This document shows positions 35,705 through 44,900 of a DNA stretch of 64,000 nt, one piece after another. The number at the start of each line of letters is the position of its first letter. The stretch's first letter is position 1. Below the pieces are notes generated by a model, which saw only the letters and a list, made by a program, of their open reading frames with translations, had not been told where the DNA came from and did no database searches. Both the position numbers and the translations under genes were made by a program. Origin of the DNA: Eubacteriales bacterium (lineage in GTDB: Bacteria; Bacillota; Clostridia; Christensenellales; CAG-138); assembly GCA_028694155.1 (NCBI GenBank), contig JAQUTY010000005.1, positions 94,401 through 158,400 of the forward strand, written 5' to 3'.

Positions 35705-37306
35705 ATGGCTATGGATGGAATGACCCTGTACGCAATGGTGCAGGAATTAAGGCCCCTCATTGGGGCAAGAGTTGACAAGGTGCAACAACCCAATGCGGAA
35801 ACGTTACTTTTAACCTTCCGTAGGACAAAGTTACTTTGCAATATACATAATGAGCATGGGCGCATACATCTGACCAGTTCTGTTTATGAGAACCCCGAAG
35901 TTGCGCCGTCATTTTGCATGCTTTTGAGAAAGCATCTGACCAACGCTCGCCTGAGCGGCATCTACTCGGTGGGCTTGGACAGGATTGTTGTGCTGACCTT
36001 TGACGCACGCAACGAATTTTTTGACGATGTGAAGTTAAAGCTTATCATCGAGTTGATGGGCAAGCACGGCAACGCATTTCTCATTAACGAGGACGGAAAG
36101 ATTCTGGATTGTATGCGCCATTTTGGTCTGGACGATTCGGCAATTCGGCTGTGTGTACCCAACGCAAACTATGTTGATCCTCCTACGCAGCAAAAGCTGA
36201 ATCCCTTTACAACTGATATGTCAGCTGTCCTCCCCTGTGACCTGTCCGCCACCTTCTTTGGCATTTCTCGCCAGTTGGCACGCTTGTTGCCTCAAGATGC
36301 TCAAAGGCTGCAGGAACTGTTTTTATCGCTTTCGATGGGCATTATTTCACCTTCTATGTATTCATTTGGTGTTGAGCCTTTTTTGTTCGATGGCGGAAAG
36401 CCCTATTCCTCCCTCTCCGAGGCTATGGACGCATTCTATCGTGAACGTGATGCAAAGCTCAGCATGCAAAGGGCAAGTACCTCTTTGCGTGCCATTGTTG
36501 ACAGGGCGCATAATCATTGTGCCAACCGCCTTCAAGACGCTTTTGCGGCAATGCAAAATGAGGATCAGATACAGCTTAACCGAATGTATGGTGAGCTTTT
36601 GACCTCCAATCTTCATTTAATTAAGAAGGGCGATTGCCTTGCACTAGTAGATGACTACTATCAATCTCCACCGTGCAAAATTGAGATTCCGCTTGACGTT
36701 GGTCTGTCGCCCAAGGAAAACGCAGCACGCTATTTTAGAAAATATCGCAAAGCAAAATCTGCCTGCCAGTACGCAAAAAAGCAGTTGGAAACCTTCAAAG
36801 CGGAGCTTGAGTATCTGGAAGCTGTGCAGCAGAGCATACTGACCTGCACCACTACCGATGAACTTAAGGAGATAGCTTTAGAGTTGCAGCAGGCAGGCTA
36901 TCAAAAAAAGCCCCAAGGCCGCCAACCCAAGGTATCCCCTACTCGTCCGATGCAGTTTTTATCCCGAAGCGGAGCATTGATAGAGGTAGGCAAAAACAAC
37001 AAGCAAAATGACGAGCTTACACGTTCGGCTCAAGCTGATGAGCTGTGGTTTCACGCAAAGGATATGCCTGCAAGTCATGTGATACTTCATTCGACCTCAC
37101 CGTCCGATGAAGATATTTTTGATGCGGCTTTTCTTGCCGCAACTTACTCAAAAGCACAGTGTTCAAATCAAGTGCCTGTGGACTACACAAAGAGAAGGAA
37201 CGTAAAGAAGCCGGGAGGTGCGCCACTGGGGTTTGTAATCTATACCGAGCAACGAACTCTGTTTGTCACGCCCGACATCGAAAAAGCAAAGGAGATGCTA
37301 AAATGA
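35705..37306 (+). CDS. rqcH: Rqc2/NFACT-family ribosome quality control protein RqcH
   Basis: RqcH binds obstructed 50S subunits and adds C-terminal alanine tails to the stalled nascent chain. The 533-aa protein has the NFACT-N fold (GMTLYAMVQELRPLIGARVD, LLRKHLTNARL, LIIELMGKHGNAFLI), a central helical coiled coil (about 260-420) and the NFACT-R domain (WFHAKDMPASHVIL, TKRRNVKKPGGAPLGFV). The ATG at 35705 is set by a -10 box ending 6 nt upstream; an upstream alternative lies inside the promoter. The stop overlaps rdgB (ATGA). Confidence 0.94.
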   Translation: MAMDGMTLYAMVQELRPLIGARVDKVQQPNAETLLLTFRRTKLLCNIHNEHGRIHLTSSVYENPEVAPSFCMLLRKHLTNARLSGIYSVGLDRIVVLTFDARNEFFDDVKLKLIIELMGKHGNAFLINEDGKILDCMRHFGLDDSAIRLCVPNANYVDPPTQQKLNPFTTDMSAVLPCDLSATFFGISRQLARLLPQDAQRLQELFLSLSMGIISPSMYSFGVEPFLFDGGKPYSSLSEAMDAFYRERDAKLSMQRASTSLRAIVDRAHNHCANRLQDAFAAMQNEDQIQLNRMYGELLTSNLHLIKKGDCLALVDDYYQSPPCKIEIPLDVGLSPKENAARYFRKYRKAKSACQYAKKQLETFKAELEYLEAVQQSILTCTTTDELKEIALELQQAGYQKKPQGRQPKVSPTRPMQFLSRSGALIEVGKNNKQNDELTRSAQADELWFHAKDMPASHVILHSTSPSDEDIFDAAFLAATYSKAQCSNQVPVDYTKRRNVKKPGGAPLGFVIYTEQRTLFVTPDIEKAKEMLK

Positions 37307-37917
37307 AGCTGATAATCGCTTCCAACAACGAACACAAAGTAAAAGAGATTAGAGAGATACTCGGCTCATACTTTTCGGATATGGTTACGCTAAAGGAAGC
37401 CGGTGTGGATATTGATGTAATTGAGGACGGGACGACCTTTGAGCAGAACGCAATAAAAAAGGCCGTTGAGGTGCTTGCCCTGTGCAGCAATTACGATGCT
37501 GCTCTTGCCGATGACAGCGGACTGATGGTTGATGCGCTAGATGGTGCGCCCGGCGTTTATTCTGCCAGATTTGCTGGCGAGGGTCACGATACCTTGGCAA
37601 ACAATGCAAAGCTGATGGAGATGATGGTGTCTGTCCCCAAGGAAAAACGAACGGCAAGGTTTGCTTCTTCGGTTGCTCTTGCAAGACGCAACAAGGAGAT
37701 TGTATGCGTGACGGGCTACTGTCAAGGAGAGATTCTGTTTGAGGCTCGTGGTCAGAATGGGTTCGGCTATGACCCGTATTTTTTCTATCCGCCGCTGAAT
37801 AAATCCTTTGCAGAGCTTACCTCTGAACAGAAAAACAGCGTGAGCCACCGTCATCAATCGCTGTTGATGTTGAAAGAGCATTTAGATAATGAATGTGAGA
37901 ATTGGAGTCTTTTCTGA
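37303..37917 (+). CDS. rdgB: XTP/dITP diphosphatase (RdgB/HAM1)
   Basis: A house-cleaning pyrophosphatase that removes dITP and XTP from the nucleotide pool. N-terminal LIIASNNEHKVKEIREIL, the active-site ALADDSGLMVDALDGAPGVYSARFAG, FEARGQNGFGYDPYF and the C-terminal SHRHQSL are diagnostic. The ATG overlaps the rqcH stop codon as ATGA, with GGAG 8 nt upstream. Its 3' end overlaps the phosphoesterase gene by 29 nt. Confidence 0.95.
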   Translation: MKLIIASNNEHKVKEIREILGSYFSDMVTLKEAGVDIDVIEDGTTFEQNAIKKAVEVLALCSNYDAALADDSGLMVDALDGAPGVYSARFAGEGHDTLANNAKLMEMMVSVPKEKRTARFASSVALARRNKEIVCVTGYCQGEILFEARGQNGFGYDPYFFYPPLNKSFAELTSEQKNSVSHRHQSLLMLKEHLDNECENWSLF

Positions 37918-38377
37918 TACGCACGGGGATATTTCCCCTCTTTGCGGCTACACATCCCAACTTGGCAGGCTCGATGCCCTGTTTCATCTTGGCGACTTCG
38001 CTTCCGATGCGCCACGGCTTGGGACAATTCTTGGCTGCCCGTATTATGCCGTTCGTGGAAATTGCGACTTTATGAGTAAAGAAGTCTCTGAACGAATAGT
38101 TGAGCTGGGCGGTAAGCGTTTTTATTTGACGCATGGGCATCAGTACTCCAATGAGCTTTCATTGGCTTATAAAGCAATAGAGAATCGCTGTGACGCAATC
38201 CTCTTTGGCCACTCGCACACTCCGCAATTAACAGCTCATGGTGCAGTTTTAATCTGTAATCCCGGCTCACTTTCAAGACCCAGGTACGGTCAACAGGCGA
38301 CCTGTTCCCTCATCACCATCGAAAATGGTGAGCTTTACATCAAGATGCTCTCCTCTTGCTCATCGGGTATGCTATGA
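37889..38377 (+). CDS. YfcE/MJ0936-type phosphodiesterase
   Basis: A 162-aa calcineurin-fold metallophosphoesterase. Metal motifs run in order: GVFSDTHGD, FHLGDFASD, AVRGNCD, LTHGHQYS and FGHSHTP. These enzymes cleave phosphodiesters such as cyclic nucleotides or artificial substrates; the natural substrate is unknown. It is coupled to rdgB, a common pairing in Firmicutes. Its last 43 nt overlap scpB on the opposite strand. Confidence 0.92.
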   Translation: MNVRIGVFSDTHGDISPLCGYTSQLGRLDALFHLGDFASDAPRLGTILGCPYYAVRGNCDFMSKEVSERIVELGGKRFYLTHGHQYSNELSLAYKAIENRCDAILFGHSHTPQLTAHGAVLICNPGSLSRPRYGQQATCSLITIENGELYIKMLSSCSSGML

Positions 38378-38886
38378 CGAAGATAATCGGGCAGCTCTGA
38401 CAAATTGTGTATCCCAAACCTGTGTAAAAACTTGTCCGTTGTGCCAAAGAGCATCGGCTTTCCTATGGTGTCCTTGCGTCCAACCATCTCAATTAGTCCG
38501 AGTTTGAGTAATTGTGTGACAGCATATTCGCATCTGACGCCTCGCACAGCCTCTATGTCTGCCCTTGTGACAGGTTGACGATAGGCAACGATGGCAAGCG
38601 TCTCCAAAATAGACTGAGATACACTTTTGACCTGATCGGGCTGCAATAGCTGTTCAACATCGTCAACATATGCACGATTGGACGTTAGCTGCACGGTATC
38701 ATCAGTTGCCAATAGCTGTATGCCACGTCCCTCATCACGATATGAACATTCCATCTGATACAGCATCGAACGCATCTCGTTCTCCGACACGCCCAAAACC
38801 TCCGAAAGAGCAAGCACCGTCACAGGCTCGCCGGCGACAAATAGCATACATTCAATTCTGTTGTGCATCGTTGTGTTCATAATCAT
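38335..38886 (-). CDS. scpB: Segregation and condensation protein ScpB
   Basis: A 183-aa winged-helix subunit of the SMC-ScpAB condensin. IECMLFVAGEPVTVLALSEV, LEVALVAYRQPVTRADIEA-type motif (LAIVAYRQPVTRADIE) and the second wing GRKDTIGKPMLFGTT are as in the family. It overlaps scpA by 4 nt and converges on the yfcE-like gene with a 43-nt overlap of coding ends. Confidence 0.95.
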   Translation of the reverse strand: MIMNTTMHNRIECMLFVAGEPVTVLALSEVLGVSENEMRSMLYQMECSYRDEGRGIQLLATDDTVQLTSNRAYVDDVEQLLQPDQVKSVSQSILETLAIVAYRQPVTRADIEAVRGVRCEYAVTQLLKLGLIEMVGRKDTIGKPMLFGTTDKFLHRFGIHNLSELPDYLRHSIPDEQEESILM

Positions 38887-39644
38887 TCCTCAAATTCGTC
38901 CATATAGGTGTATTCATCGTCATTGTCGTTAAGCTCACGGATAGATATTCTTATCGGAGCAAACGGCCCCTTTTGCGATAGCCGAATCTCACCATGACCC
39001 AAAAGCTCCAGTACCGCCATAAATGTCACTACCATCTCTATCTTTGTTGCATCCGGCTCAAAAAGATCGGTAAACAGATGTCCGCCTGCCTTCAGTATCT
39101 CACGAACATGATTTATCTGACGGCGAATGGTGTATACGTCCTGCTTGACACGCTGGCTCTTGTCCTGGGGTGCAGTCTCTCTTGCTCGTGAGAGCATCGT
39201 CAAAAAGGCATCATAAAGCGTGTCCATATCGACCTGGTCCAGCTCAACCTTTTGAGGCGGCAAGACTATATCCTCAGGCAGTCTGGTGTAGGACTTCTTG
39301 GCACAATCAAGCAACTGTTGTAAATCCTCCCCTGCCGCCTTGAACAGCTTGTAGTCACGCAGCTGGCGAATGAGAGCTTGCTCGGGATCCTCCTCGTCCT
39401 CATTTTCGATTGGCGGTCTGGGCAACAGCTGGCGTGATTTAATCAGCACCAGTTGTGCTGCAACCGATAAAAACTCGGACGCCTTGTCCATGTCTAAATC
39501 GCTTATATCGTCCATGTATGAAAGGTACTGTGAAGTAATCTGGGACAGAAATATGTCCTCGATGTTGAGCTCTGCCTTTTCAATCAGATGCAGCAGCAGG
39601 TCAAGCGGGCCTTCAAATTGTGAGAGGGATACTTTGTACTCCAT
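38883..39644 (-). CDS. scpA: Segregation and condensation protein ScpA
   Basis: A 253-aa kleisin that bridges SMC heads. The N-terminal FEGPLDLLLHLIEKAELNIEDI-type segment, AQLVLIKSRQLLPRP, and the C-terminal winged helix (MVVTFMAVLELLGHGEIRLSQ) are clear. It lies 3 nt after the M50 protease gene and overlaps scpB, forming an M50-scpA-scpB operon common in Clostridia. Confidence 0.95.
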   Translation of the reverse strand: MEYKVSLSQFEGPLDLLLHLIEKAELNIEDIFLSQITSQYLSYMDDISDLDMDKASEFLSVAAQLVLIKSRQLLPRPPIENEDEEDPEQALIRQLRDYKLFKAAGEDLQQLLDCAKKSYTRLPEDIVLPPQKVELDQVDMDTLYDAFLTMLSRARETAPQDKSQRVKQDVYTIRRQINHVREILKAGGHLFTDLFEPDATKIEMVVTFMAVLELLGHGEIRLSQKGPFAPIRISIRELNDNDDEYTYMDEFEE

Positions 39645-39647
39645 ATA

Positions 39648-40325
39648 CTAGATAAAAGGAACTCCCGATATGGCACTTACCGCACTAAAAACAAGGTTCA
39701 GTCCCCATCTCAAGTACATTCCGATTACATCAAAACGAGTGTTGATGCTGCCTGCAAGCAGAAGCCCAAGCAATATCCATCTTCCATACCTGCGAACAAA
39801 CATAAAGAAGTTTATAGGCAGCTTCCGAACAAGCAGAGTTTCCAAAACATTATATCCGTCCAGCGGTGGAAGCGGAATGAGGTTGAACAGCATCAATGAC
39901 AGATTGAAAACTATGAAATACTGCATGATGTACATGAATGCCTCATTGAATAGAAGCTCAATATCCAAACGAATACATATAGACATCAGCAGCGTGAAAA
40001 AGACAAGCATGAGAAAGTTCATCGCTACGCCTGCAAGCGAAACCAAGATGGTGTCACGACGAATTTTTTGGAAGTTGCGCGGATTGATCGGGACTGGCTT
40101 TGCCCAGCCAAAGCCAACAAGCAGCAGGCACAGTGAGCCAATCAAATCGAAGTGTGCAATCGGATTGAGCGTCATTCTGCCCAGGTTGCGTGCAGTAGAA
40201 TCGCCGCACTTATAGGCGACAAAGGCGTGAGCCCACTCATGCAGCGTCAAACTCAATACAAGTGCCGGAAGCATATACAGAAGGAGCAATGGATTCTCTT
40301 TTATCAGTTCAAATCTCAGTAGCAT
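39648..40325 (-). CDS. Site-2-protease-family (M50) membrane metalloprotease
   Basis: A 225-aa intramembrane protease. HEWAHAFVAY gives the HExxH zinc site inside the first core helix, and NLIPLPPLDGYNVL supplies the third ligand (NPxxDG-type). Four to five transmembrane helices and no PDZ domain place it in the short YwhC-like group. Start ATG at 40325 (MLLRFELIK) is set by TATAAT ending 6 nt upstream; there is no ribosome-binding site, so the mRNA is probably leaderless. First gene of the scpAB operon. Confidence 0.9.
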   Translation of the reverse strand: MLLRFELIKENPLLLLYMLPALVLSLTLHEWAHAFVAYKCGDSTARNLGRMTLNPIAHFDLIGSLCLLLVGFGWAKPVPINPRNFQKIRRDTILVSLAGVAMNFLMLVFFTLLMSICIRLDIELLFNEAFMYIMQYFIVFNLSLMLFNLIPLPPLDGYNVLETLLVRKLPINFFMFVRRYGRWILLGLLLAGSINTRFDVIGMYLRWGLNLVFSAVSAISGVPFI

Positions 40326-40331
40326 GGGTGT

Positions 40332-40360
40332 ATTATACCCTATCCTTGACGAATATGCAA
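40332..40360 (-). promoter_or_regulatory. M50-scpA-scpB promoter, leaderless arrangement
   Basis: Minus strand TTGCAT, 17-nt spacer, TATAAT, then ACACCC and the ATG at 40325. Confidence 0.75.
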
Positions 40361-40362
40361 GG

Positions 40363-41493
40363 TTAGCAGCCAAGGAAATTGCGTGCCAATCTTCTCAAAA
40401 TGTCCAGCGTGCCGTATGATTGCACATCAACAGCAGGATAAATTGGTATTTGACACAGCGTTTCTCCCTGAACGTTCCTAACTGTCATCATGCCCACGGA
40501 GACATCGGCGTACAGCGGTGCCTGCAGCTCTTGTGCAATTTCCCATACCTTTTCCAGTTCACCTTCGTCCTTTCTCTGAAGGATTACGGCAGTCTCATGT
40601 GATACAAGGTCAACGCTCTTTGGGTCGCCCGAGCGAACAAGAACTTCCTTTAGCAGCGGTGTGTATGCTGTAGCTAATGTCTGGATTCTAAATGATGAAA
40701 ACGCATAATCAAAGAGTGATGTTGCAACATTGAACCTATCCTCGCTATTTTTGCTGCCTATTACCACGCACACATAGCACATATCGTTACGCTTTGCAAC
40801 AAACACTCCGCAATATCCATCGTCCTTGCTCGACCCGGTCATTAGCCCAAAGCAGCCCGAATAGTTCCTAATCATGCGGTTGGCATTGACAAGCTCGGTG
40901 CGCCTTCCGTCCGCATGAACAAGCTCATCCATGTACACCCCACAGTACTTTAGAAAAGTTTGGCTCTGTGCAGCAGCCTGTGCAAGCGTCAGCATTTCCT
41001 CTGCCGTAAAGGTGCAGCCTGAAAATAGACAGTCTGTTGCTTGCACATCAAGCCCAAGAGAATCAAGAGTAACCTCGATATTCTGCAAAAATACCTGCTC
41101 TGAACCGAACGCATTCTCGCCCAACGTGTAGATTGCGTCCCCTGCGGATATCATAACCGCTGCCTTTATTAGCTCCTCTGCCGCTACCACCTCGCTGGAT
41201 TCCAAAAATGCTGTCGGCCCTGAAATGCCCGATGCCTTGTGCGAAACCTGCATCTGCGCTTGTGGCTCAATCACACCCTTGTCAAAAGCGATTGACAGTG
41301 TGAGTATGGCAGGCAGTTTGCACAGACCTGCCACATTGTATTGCTCAGTCTCGTTCTTTTGCTCAATGGTCATATCCGACTGTAACGGAGCAATGATTGC
41401 CGCCTTTGCGCTTGTCAAATCTACCGCATTACCCAAGGCAATGCTCGGTGTGAGCAGTATCAGAATTAAAAAAATAGCAAGTGCTCTTCTCAT
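40363..41493 (-). CDS. PBP5-like (S11) protein with substituted catalytic motifs
   Basis: Start at 41493 (MRRALAIFLILI) follows GGGAGG. The 376-aa product has a signal peptide (1-21) and the S11 D-Ala-D-Ala carboxypeptidase fold including a C-terminal beta domain. The motif triad is altered: SxxK reads GLCK, so the nucleophile serine is glycine; SxN reads SAG; KTG reads MTG. Everything else, such as LVNANRMIRNYSGCFGLMTG, follows DacF/PBP5 spacing. Probably a non-catalytic peptidoglycan-binding relative. A second, differently degenerate member is at 26335-27828. Confidence 0.8.
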   Translation of the reverse strand: MRRALAIFLILILLTPSIALGNAVDLTSAKAAIIAPLQSDMTIEQKNETEQYNVAGLCKLPAILTLSIAFDKGVIEPQAQMQVSHKASGISGPTAFLESSEVVAAEELIKAAVMISAGDAIYTLGENAFGSEQVFLQNIEVTLDSLGLDVQATDCLFSGCTFTAEEMLTLAQAAAQSQTFLKYCGVYMDELVHADGRRTELVNANRMIRNYSGCFGLMTGSSKDDGYCGVFVAKRNDMCYVCVVIGSKNSEDRFNVATSLFDYAFSSFRIQTLATAYTPLLKEVLVRSGDPKSVDLVSHETAVILQRKDEGELEKVWEIAQELQAPLYADVSVGMMTVRNVQGETLCQIPIYPAVDVQSYGTLDILRRLARNFLGC

Positions 41494-41583
41494 GTCTCTA
41501 CCTCCCTGTTTGTACAAGGTATACTACTTGACAAGAGAGTATGATGATTCGCCAAAGGTCGTCAATATTTGGACAAGTGAAGG

Positions 41584-41612
41584 TTGACGCATCATTGCAA
41601 AGATGGTAAAAT
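41584..41612 (+). promoter_or_regulatory. Promoter of the 45-aa membrane peptide gene
   Basis: TTGACG, 17-nt spacer, TAAAAT, about 17 nt before the ribosome-binding site GGAGG at 41626-41630. Confidence 0.6.
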
Positions 41613-41635
41613 TGCTGCATGGAATGGAGGCGCAA

Positions 41636-41773
41636 ATGAAGAAGCAGAATAAAAATAAAGATAACAGATTTCTTTCACCCCTCTTTAGCATATTTGGAGA
41701 GGATCTGACATATGCCTTGTTCGCACTTGCCGTAGTCATTGTTTTGATAGTCCTCGGAATGATAGTATTTTGA
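41636..41773 (+). CDS. Small single-pass membrane peptide (45 aa)
   Basis: A short gene supported by GGAGG 5 nt before the ATG, a promoter at 41584-41612 and a hairpin terminator at 41813-41843. The peptide starts MKKQNKNKDNRF (very basic) and ends in a hydrophobic helix of about 20 residues (ALFAVVIV-type run ending LGMIVF). Topology should be N-in with one span. No family is recognised. It is divergent from the degenerate PBP5-like gene, sharing a 140-nt intergenic region. Confidence 0.6.
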   Translation: MKKQNKNKDNRFLSPLFSIFGEDLTYALFALAVVIVLIVLGMIVF

Positions 41774-41812
41774 TAACAAAATAGAAGTTCTCTGTCAACA
41801 GAACCAATTAAA

Positions 41813-41843
41813 GGGAACCATTTGCAAAAAGCAAATGGTTTCC
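41813..41843 (+). terminator. Hairpin after the small membrane peptide gene
   Basis: GGGAACCATTTGC (41813-41825) pairs with GCAAATGGTTTCC (41831-41843) including one G-U pair, over a 5-nt A loop; a TCTGTTTC tract follows. Confidence 0.7.
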
Positions 41844-41904
41844 TCTGTTTCTCATTGTCAGGTTATGCTCCGACTATTGAAGTCAAGCCCTGCATTGGGT
41901 TGAT

Positions 41905-44900
41905 TTATCCCAGCGAATCAATGATGTGAACGATATAACGCAGGATTGATGCCGCATCGGCTGCCGTAATCTCGGAGTTGGCATCGACATTGGCGTTGAG
42001 TGTTCCACGGGTACTCAGTGTATCAATCTTGACTATCATGCGAAGAATTGCAGCGGCGTCTGCTGCTGATATTTCATCATCGCAATTTGCATCACCTGCA
42101 TGACGAATGCCGCAGATTGTGCAGGAGCCGCCGATATAGCTGTGTTCACACTCGCCGTTTGGCGTCCAGATGGCAACCAGTTCAACATTGCCCTTGGGCA
42201 GATAGCTTGCCCCTGCCGCAAAGTAGCACTCGCCATCGAACCAACCGTAGAGTGTATAACCGTCCTTGATGGGTGCAGGCAATACTAATTCATCGCCAAC
42301 CTCGGTCTGAGCCCATGAAGAAACATCGACGTTTCCGCTGTTTGCATCAAGCTGTACCGTTGCGGGCGACTGGCTGTTTCCTTCGGTCTCGAACTGGGCA
42401 ACAAACGTTGTTTGCTCGGTTATCACATAGTTTTGGGGAACAACGACCCCGTTGATTGACCAACCAACAAATCTGTATCCACTGGCAGGCACGACAGCAG
42501 GAGCTTCAAGCTCATTCAAGGTTGTGCCAACATACACGGTGTCAATGGTTTGCATTGCAGTGCCAATTACAAATGTAACCGTGTAGTTCTCCATCTGTGT
42601 GTACTTCGCCGTCAGATTTACATCGCTTGACGGAATAGTATCCTCAGTTACTTGAGCATCAGCATTGTACCAACCATCAAATGTCCAACCATATTCAGCA
42701 GTCACTTCGGGCAGCTCCCCGATTGCCTGTCCTGCATAGATTGTTCGTGTAGTTTCCGTGCAGCTTCCGTTGTCGCCTGCATTGAACGTAATTGTGTAAG
42801 TAGTCCATGCGGTGTATTGTGCGACAAGCTCCACGCTGTCGGTGGGAACTGTTGCAGCAGTAACCGCTGTACCATTGCAATACCAACCATCAAAATCCCA
42901 GCCCTCGTTTGCAGTCACTTCGGGCAGCTCACCGATTGCCTGTCCTGCATAGATTGTTCGTGTAGTTTCCGTACAGCTTCCGTTGTCGCCTGCATTGAAC
43001 GTAATTGTGTAAGTTGGAATTGCGGAATAGTGTGCATAATAGGTGGTGTCGCCTGCAGGTATGGTCGATGCAGATATCTGCGTGCCGCCATTTGCAAGCG
43101 TGTACCAACCGTCAAAAGACCAACCCTCGTTAGGGGTGACAGTCGGCAATGTGCCCAACGAATTTCCCGCAATGATGGTTCTGCTCGTTGACGATGCCGT
43201 ACCATTCACGCCGGCGTCAAACGTGATTGCATAATTACTGGTAAATTCTGATACTTTTTTATACAGCTTGACGGACGCAACCGTTGTGTCAGCATTTCCT
43301 GCACTGCCACCGGCAGAAAAATATGGGGTTGTTGCGCTGCAAAGCGTGATGTACGCAAGCGTACCGGATGCGGAGGACTTGGCGCACAGACCGTTGGAGT
43401 TGTAATACCAACGTTGGCATACGGCGGTGCTGCTGGCTGTATCGGGATACAAATCAGTATAGTTCCCGCTTCCGTAGCGGCTCAAATTGTAACCTGATTC
43501 GACATTGGTTATGTTTGCGTATGCCGAAGCCGTGGGCACTTGGGAGAATGTCCAACGGACATCGTCCCCTATCGGGCTATTATTCGAAAGCATATAAATG
43601 CACTCGGTTGTGTCGCTTGTTCCGTTGTATGAGCCAATGGTAGATACAGTTGCCAATGTGCCATAAATATAGTCATAGCCGGAACTGCTAATCGTTGTAG
43701 AATATACATTGCTCGACAACAAGTAGGTATTGTTTCCAAGTGTGGCTGCAATCAAGTATTCCTCGCCTGCTTCAATGACGTTGGTAAGTGCGAATACTCC
43801 TGCAACGTCCTTGACCTTGACCAGACAGGACAAATCCTGATACTCCGTGCCGTTATATACTCGGCAAGTAACGTTAGTCGTCCCTTCGCTATATGCGGTA
43901 ATTGTCACAGTTTTATCCTTCTCACGAGTGATGGCTGCAACTGACGTATCAGTGCTCGCCCATGAGTAGGATGTGGGTGTGTAGCCAATGGTGGAGATTG
44001 ATATGGAACCCGTATTTGTCACGTTAAGCTGTCCCGATGAATCAATCTGCAAAGACATAGAAGTCGGAGAAATGAAAGTATCTCCTAAGGGAAGCATCCA
44101 GTCGGAATATACTGCTTGAACCGAATCGGGATTGACGGGATATGTGTCCTGATCCGAAACAAAGATAGGATATGCGTTGGGTGAGGTATATATATCATAG
44201 TTATTGAACTGGCTCTTCATGTACGCAGCGGAAGCAGCGACATCATAGCCATCTGCCATGTGATCGTAGAACGCTTCCTCATACTTATAGTCGCCTGTGA
44301 ATGAAACGGACTGCGAATATCCGTAGACAACCTCTGCACCGGCTGCACGCAAGGGTCTGCACAAGCCATCGGTCATCATTCCTTCGCAAATCGCCATCCA
44401 AACAATCGAGGCAGAAATGCTACCCGACATGTGATTGGCGATAAATGTTCCATCAATTCCATACCAACTGCCGCCGTTGATAGCCGAATTGTTGGAGTAA
44501 TCTGACGAGGATATGCCGGCACTTGTGGTCAAGCAGAGGTATGAAGTGGAATTGTAGCTGCCGCCATGACTGTCAAAAATGATGACAGCCTTATCGTTGA
44601 AGTTCTCACAGATAGCCGTTGCGGTCGCTTGCGAACCCGACAAAAGAGTGTATGTACCGCCCATCAGAGCTGCAAGGCTCTGTGCTTCATTTCTGTACTG
44701 GTCGGTAAAGCTCGAATCCGAACCGTAGTAAGGCCCTATCAGCAGCACATTTGTCGCAGTTGAAGTCTGCGCTCTGTTTGAGTAGTCAATGGTTTCAATC
44801 ACGTTGTGACTGTTGTCATTATCTATGGCAGTACGAATGCGATAGTCGTAGGCACAAGCCAGTCCGTCAATTGTTTTGAATGAGAACCCATTGTCATCAA

